Part shown: in pieces, positions 61,777 through 64,000 of the stretch
Layout: each line of letters begins with the position of its first letter
Numbering within the stretch: position 1 is the stretch's first letter
NCBI GenBank assembly: GCA_030268105.1
Contig: BSDZ01000101.1
Location: 2,697,001-2,761,000, forward strand
Direction: 5' to 3'
Length of the DNA: 64,000 bases
DNA from: Volvox africanus
Lineage: Eukaryota; Chlorophyta; Chlorophyceae; Chlamydomonadales; Volvocaceae
The notes under the pieces: generated by a model
The model's database searches: none
What the model was told of the DNA's origin: nothing
What the model saw: only the letters and a program-made list of their open reading frames with translations
Position numbers and translations under genes: made by a program

Positions 61777-63582
61777 ATGGCGGTACTTCATGCTTCCACT
61801 TCGCCATGCTGCACGATTAGTCTGAACCGCAGTAGCCATCGCAGAAGCGCCGGCAACCTTCGATCCTTCTCGAATCAATACTTGCTAGGTAGACGTGCTG
61901 CTCCAGTCTCTGGCAATTGTAAGCCAGCGGAGGACGCTTCATCTCGTTCTGTCATCGTCGCACGTTCACTATTTGACAATGATAAAAATGGGAACGATAT
62001 TGGGGATAGAATAATAGCAGCTCTCCCCTTCCTCCTTCCTCTTCTGGACGGCCTCCCTTACGGTAAGCTGCGTGTTCCTCCTACCACACAAATAGTTACG
62101 ACGTGCATATAGCGTTGGTTGACTTCGGACTTGTGTTCTCTTTCCTGATACGGATTCTCTAATTATTGGATTATTGTTTAATGTCCTGTTCGTCGCAACA
62201 CACAGCATGACCGGAACGGACGCCAACAACGCCCGTACAGCCCAGTCTTCCCATGCTTTTGACGTTGAATTCATTCAATACCCTCCCGCAGCCAAATTTA
62301 TAATGCTGCAATACCCCTTCGTCGCACGCGCCTTTGCACCGGTGGCTCCGTTGATGTACATCTACCACGCATTTCCCTTCGCACCGTAAGTAATCCAAAC
62401 CAACCTCCCCAGATAAGTATTACCTCAAAGCATATTTCTAACTACCGTGCGCAGTGGCCATTGAAAGTCTAGTTGCACACGCAATGTCGTCGCAAGTACG
62501 CCAGCGGACAGCGTCTTGGGCATGAAGGCCCCAACGCTTCTGAAGCCCTTCCCCGAGGCATGTGAATTCATCTAGAATGGATAGAACCTCAAAGTATGCT
62601 GGAAACGATCAGTAATTAAAACGCTTGATAACACGCAACTGCAAGCAGTTTAGCTTCCTTCCAGGTCCACTTGAAGCTGCCCTGAAAATTTTTGTGCCGC
62701 AGTGATGTATGATGCGGGATTGTCGCGTTATGTTTTGGAGACACACGGGGTTTGGATGCATCGTTCTGCATAGTGACTCCCGGTTATCCGGTTGCTGGTT
62801 GTTGGTCTGCAGGTTTCTGGTGTTCTTGGCGATTTATAACGGCATCGTCAACAACTCCTCTCTGCCGAGGTTCGTGAGGTACCATGCAATGCAGGCGGTG
62901 CTTCTCGACGTGCTGCTCATGTAAGGCGTGGACTGGGCCGTTTCTTTTTGGCAAGGAAGCTGGGAGCAGTGCGGGGGTGCGGGCGCGTGCTGGGGCCACC
63001 ACACAGGCCGGGGGTCCTCAGGGAGCGTGAATATGAAAATCCACATCCCATGTTGCGCCATCGGTTACCAGGGGTACGGGTGAGCAGTCCTAGAGGACCA
63101 GGGGTAACGGGTGAGCAGCCCTGGGTGGGGCAGCGCGGAATGGAAAACCGAGGCGGTGGTGGCTCGAGCTGGATGTGGAAAATCTAGTACATATAGGGGA
63201 ACGGAATTGGAACTGGATCCAGGGGTTTCGTATTATGCATTCGGGTCTTTATCCCACATGCTGCGTCTTGACCAGGATCCTTCAAGGACGTTTGTCATAC
63301 GTATTGAAGCGTTTGTCGTACCCTTGACACCCTAGATTTAGGCAAGATGTCAGGTGCGGATACAACAAACCTTAACCGCCTTCTTAACCCTCTTAGCCCC
63401 CTCAAAAATCTTGAACCTCTTCACCTTCTTTAACTTGTACCCCCTTCCTGTCACACAGCATTCCGCAGGTGATCCTGAACGACGTTTGGAAGGCACCCAG
63501 CGACGAGCTGGGCCTGCAGGCCTACATCCTAGCCTACAACACCCTGTTTCTTTTCACCGCAGTCTGCTCCGCCTACGGAATG
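61777..63582 (+). CDS. TIC20: TIC20-type inner-envelope protein import subunit, 3' end not in window
   Basis: TIC20 is a four-helix membrane protein of the chloroplast inner envelope translocon. Exons: 61777-62062, 62292-62385, 62813-62920, 63459-63582, phase-continuous and giving 204 codons; the frame is still open at the last donor (GGAATG then GTGGGT). The first roughly 70 residues, starting MAVLHASTSPCC, are Ser/Arg-rich and poor in acids, as in a transit peptide. Then follow DRIIAALPFLLPLLDGLPYA, QYPFVARAFAPVAPLMYIY, FLAIYNGIVNNSSLPRFVRY with HAMQAVLLDVLLIIP, and AYILAYNTLFLFTAVCSAYG, which correspond to the four helices and the conserved RFVRYHAMQA loop. A short C-terminal exon is expected. 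An open stretch at about 63892-63980 ends in TAA but does not look like the family C-terminus. Confidence 0.93.
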
Positions 63583-63622
63583 GTGGGTTTGATAACTGAT
63601 TATGAATTGCCGGTTTAATTAC

Positions 63623-63775
63623 GCTCTCCCTCTCCCTCTCCCTCTCCCTCTCCCTCTCCCTCTCCCTCTCCCTCTCCCTCTCCCTCTCCCTCTCCCTCTC
63701 CCTCTCCCTCTCCCTCTCCCTCTCCCTCTCCCTCTCCCTCTCCCTCTCCCTCTCCCCCTCCCCTTCCCCTTCCCC
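63623..63775. repeat. (CCCTCT)n hexamer array with a CCCCTT tail
   Basis: About 23 nearly perfect copies of CTCCCT are followed by CCCCTT variants. It sits just after the last recognised TIC20 exon, in the following intron, and gives artefact Leu-Pro and Gly-Arg frames. Confidence 0.95.
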
Positions 63776-64000
63776 TTCTCCTTGTTTATATGATTGGGGA
63801 ATCCCACTTTTGTACGGATGGTGGACAGTGTTGAAAAGCCGTAAGCTGCTGAGGTGTTCACCGTCAATGGGTCATTGGGTCTCCCAACACAGCTTGAAGC
63901 AAGGGTGTACCTTACGGGGGGCCTTATGGAGCTAAGCTTAATTGCCCATCATGTTGGGCCATACTTGTTAAGCCGGCAGTAAATAGGTGCAATGCTGTTG

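Noticed and set aside
63619..63867. Gly-Arg and Leu-Pro repeat frames after TIC20
   Set aside because: Read through the CCCTCT hexamer array.
1..64000. CRISPR arrays, operons, rRNA or tRNA genes
   Set aside because: No spacer-repeat pattern, no tightly packed genes and no rRNA-like sequence were seen. tRNA genes could not be searched systematically by eye, and none was obvious.

Overview
This is nuclear DNA of a green plant-lineage eukaryote, most likely a volvocine green alga (Volvox, Chlamydomonas or a close relative). The genes are split by many introns with GT/AG borders, and the coding parts carry Gly-, Ala- and Gln-rich runs. The products are typical of green algae: VAMP72-type longin R-SNAREs, a TIC20 chloroplast import protein, an NPF/POT transporter and a very large tyrosine-kinase-like receptor kinase. 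The genus is inferred from style and gene content. No rRNA, organelle or bacterial signature was seen.

Layout from left to right. 1222-16080 (minus) is a receptor-like kinase with a signal peptide, a long glycosylatable ectodomain, one membrane span and a kinase domain carrying two very large insertions. 19588-23178 (minus) and 23619-25268 (plus) are two head-to-head VAMP72-like R-SNARE genes (called A and B here) sharing a 440-bp promoter interval. 29256-36665 (minus) is a 15-exon NPF/POT transporter. 37582-38191 (minus) is a predicted small three-exon gene. 38559-40596 (minus) is a third R-SNARE gene (C). 41232-41568 holds two 3' exons of an unresolved minus-strand gene. 46521 to about 60500 (minus) is one giant gene of at least 16 exons coding for about 3,000 residues of mostly low-complexity sequence, with no recognised domain. 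61777-63582 (plus) is TIC20, whose last exon lies outside the window or is not recognised.

I built the gene models by reading exons and checking that the reading phase carries across each intron. The phase is continuous through all exons of the three SNARE genes (each 666 nt of CDS), the transporter (2,223 nt), exons 1-15 of the giant gene, and TIC20. It is not resolved in part of the kinase ectodomain (about 9.9-10.75 kb) and at the exon joins near 8.8 kb.

The three SNAREs, the transporter and TIC20 suggest membrane-traffic and transport functions, but nothing ties the loci together functionally. The clearest shared history is the SNARE family: identical intron positions point to local duplication, and gene A has lost the otherwise near-universal ionic-layer arginine. 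The introns and spacers hold short retroelements with target-site duplications, transposon remnants, long foldbacks that could be small-RNA precursors, and many simple repeats.
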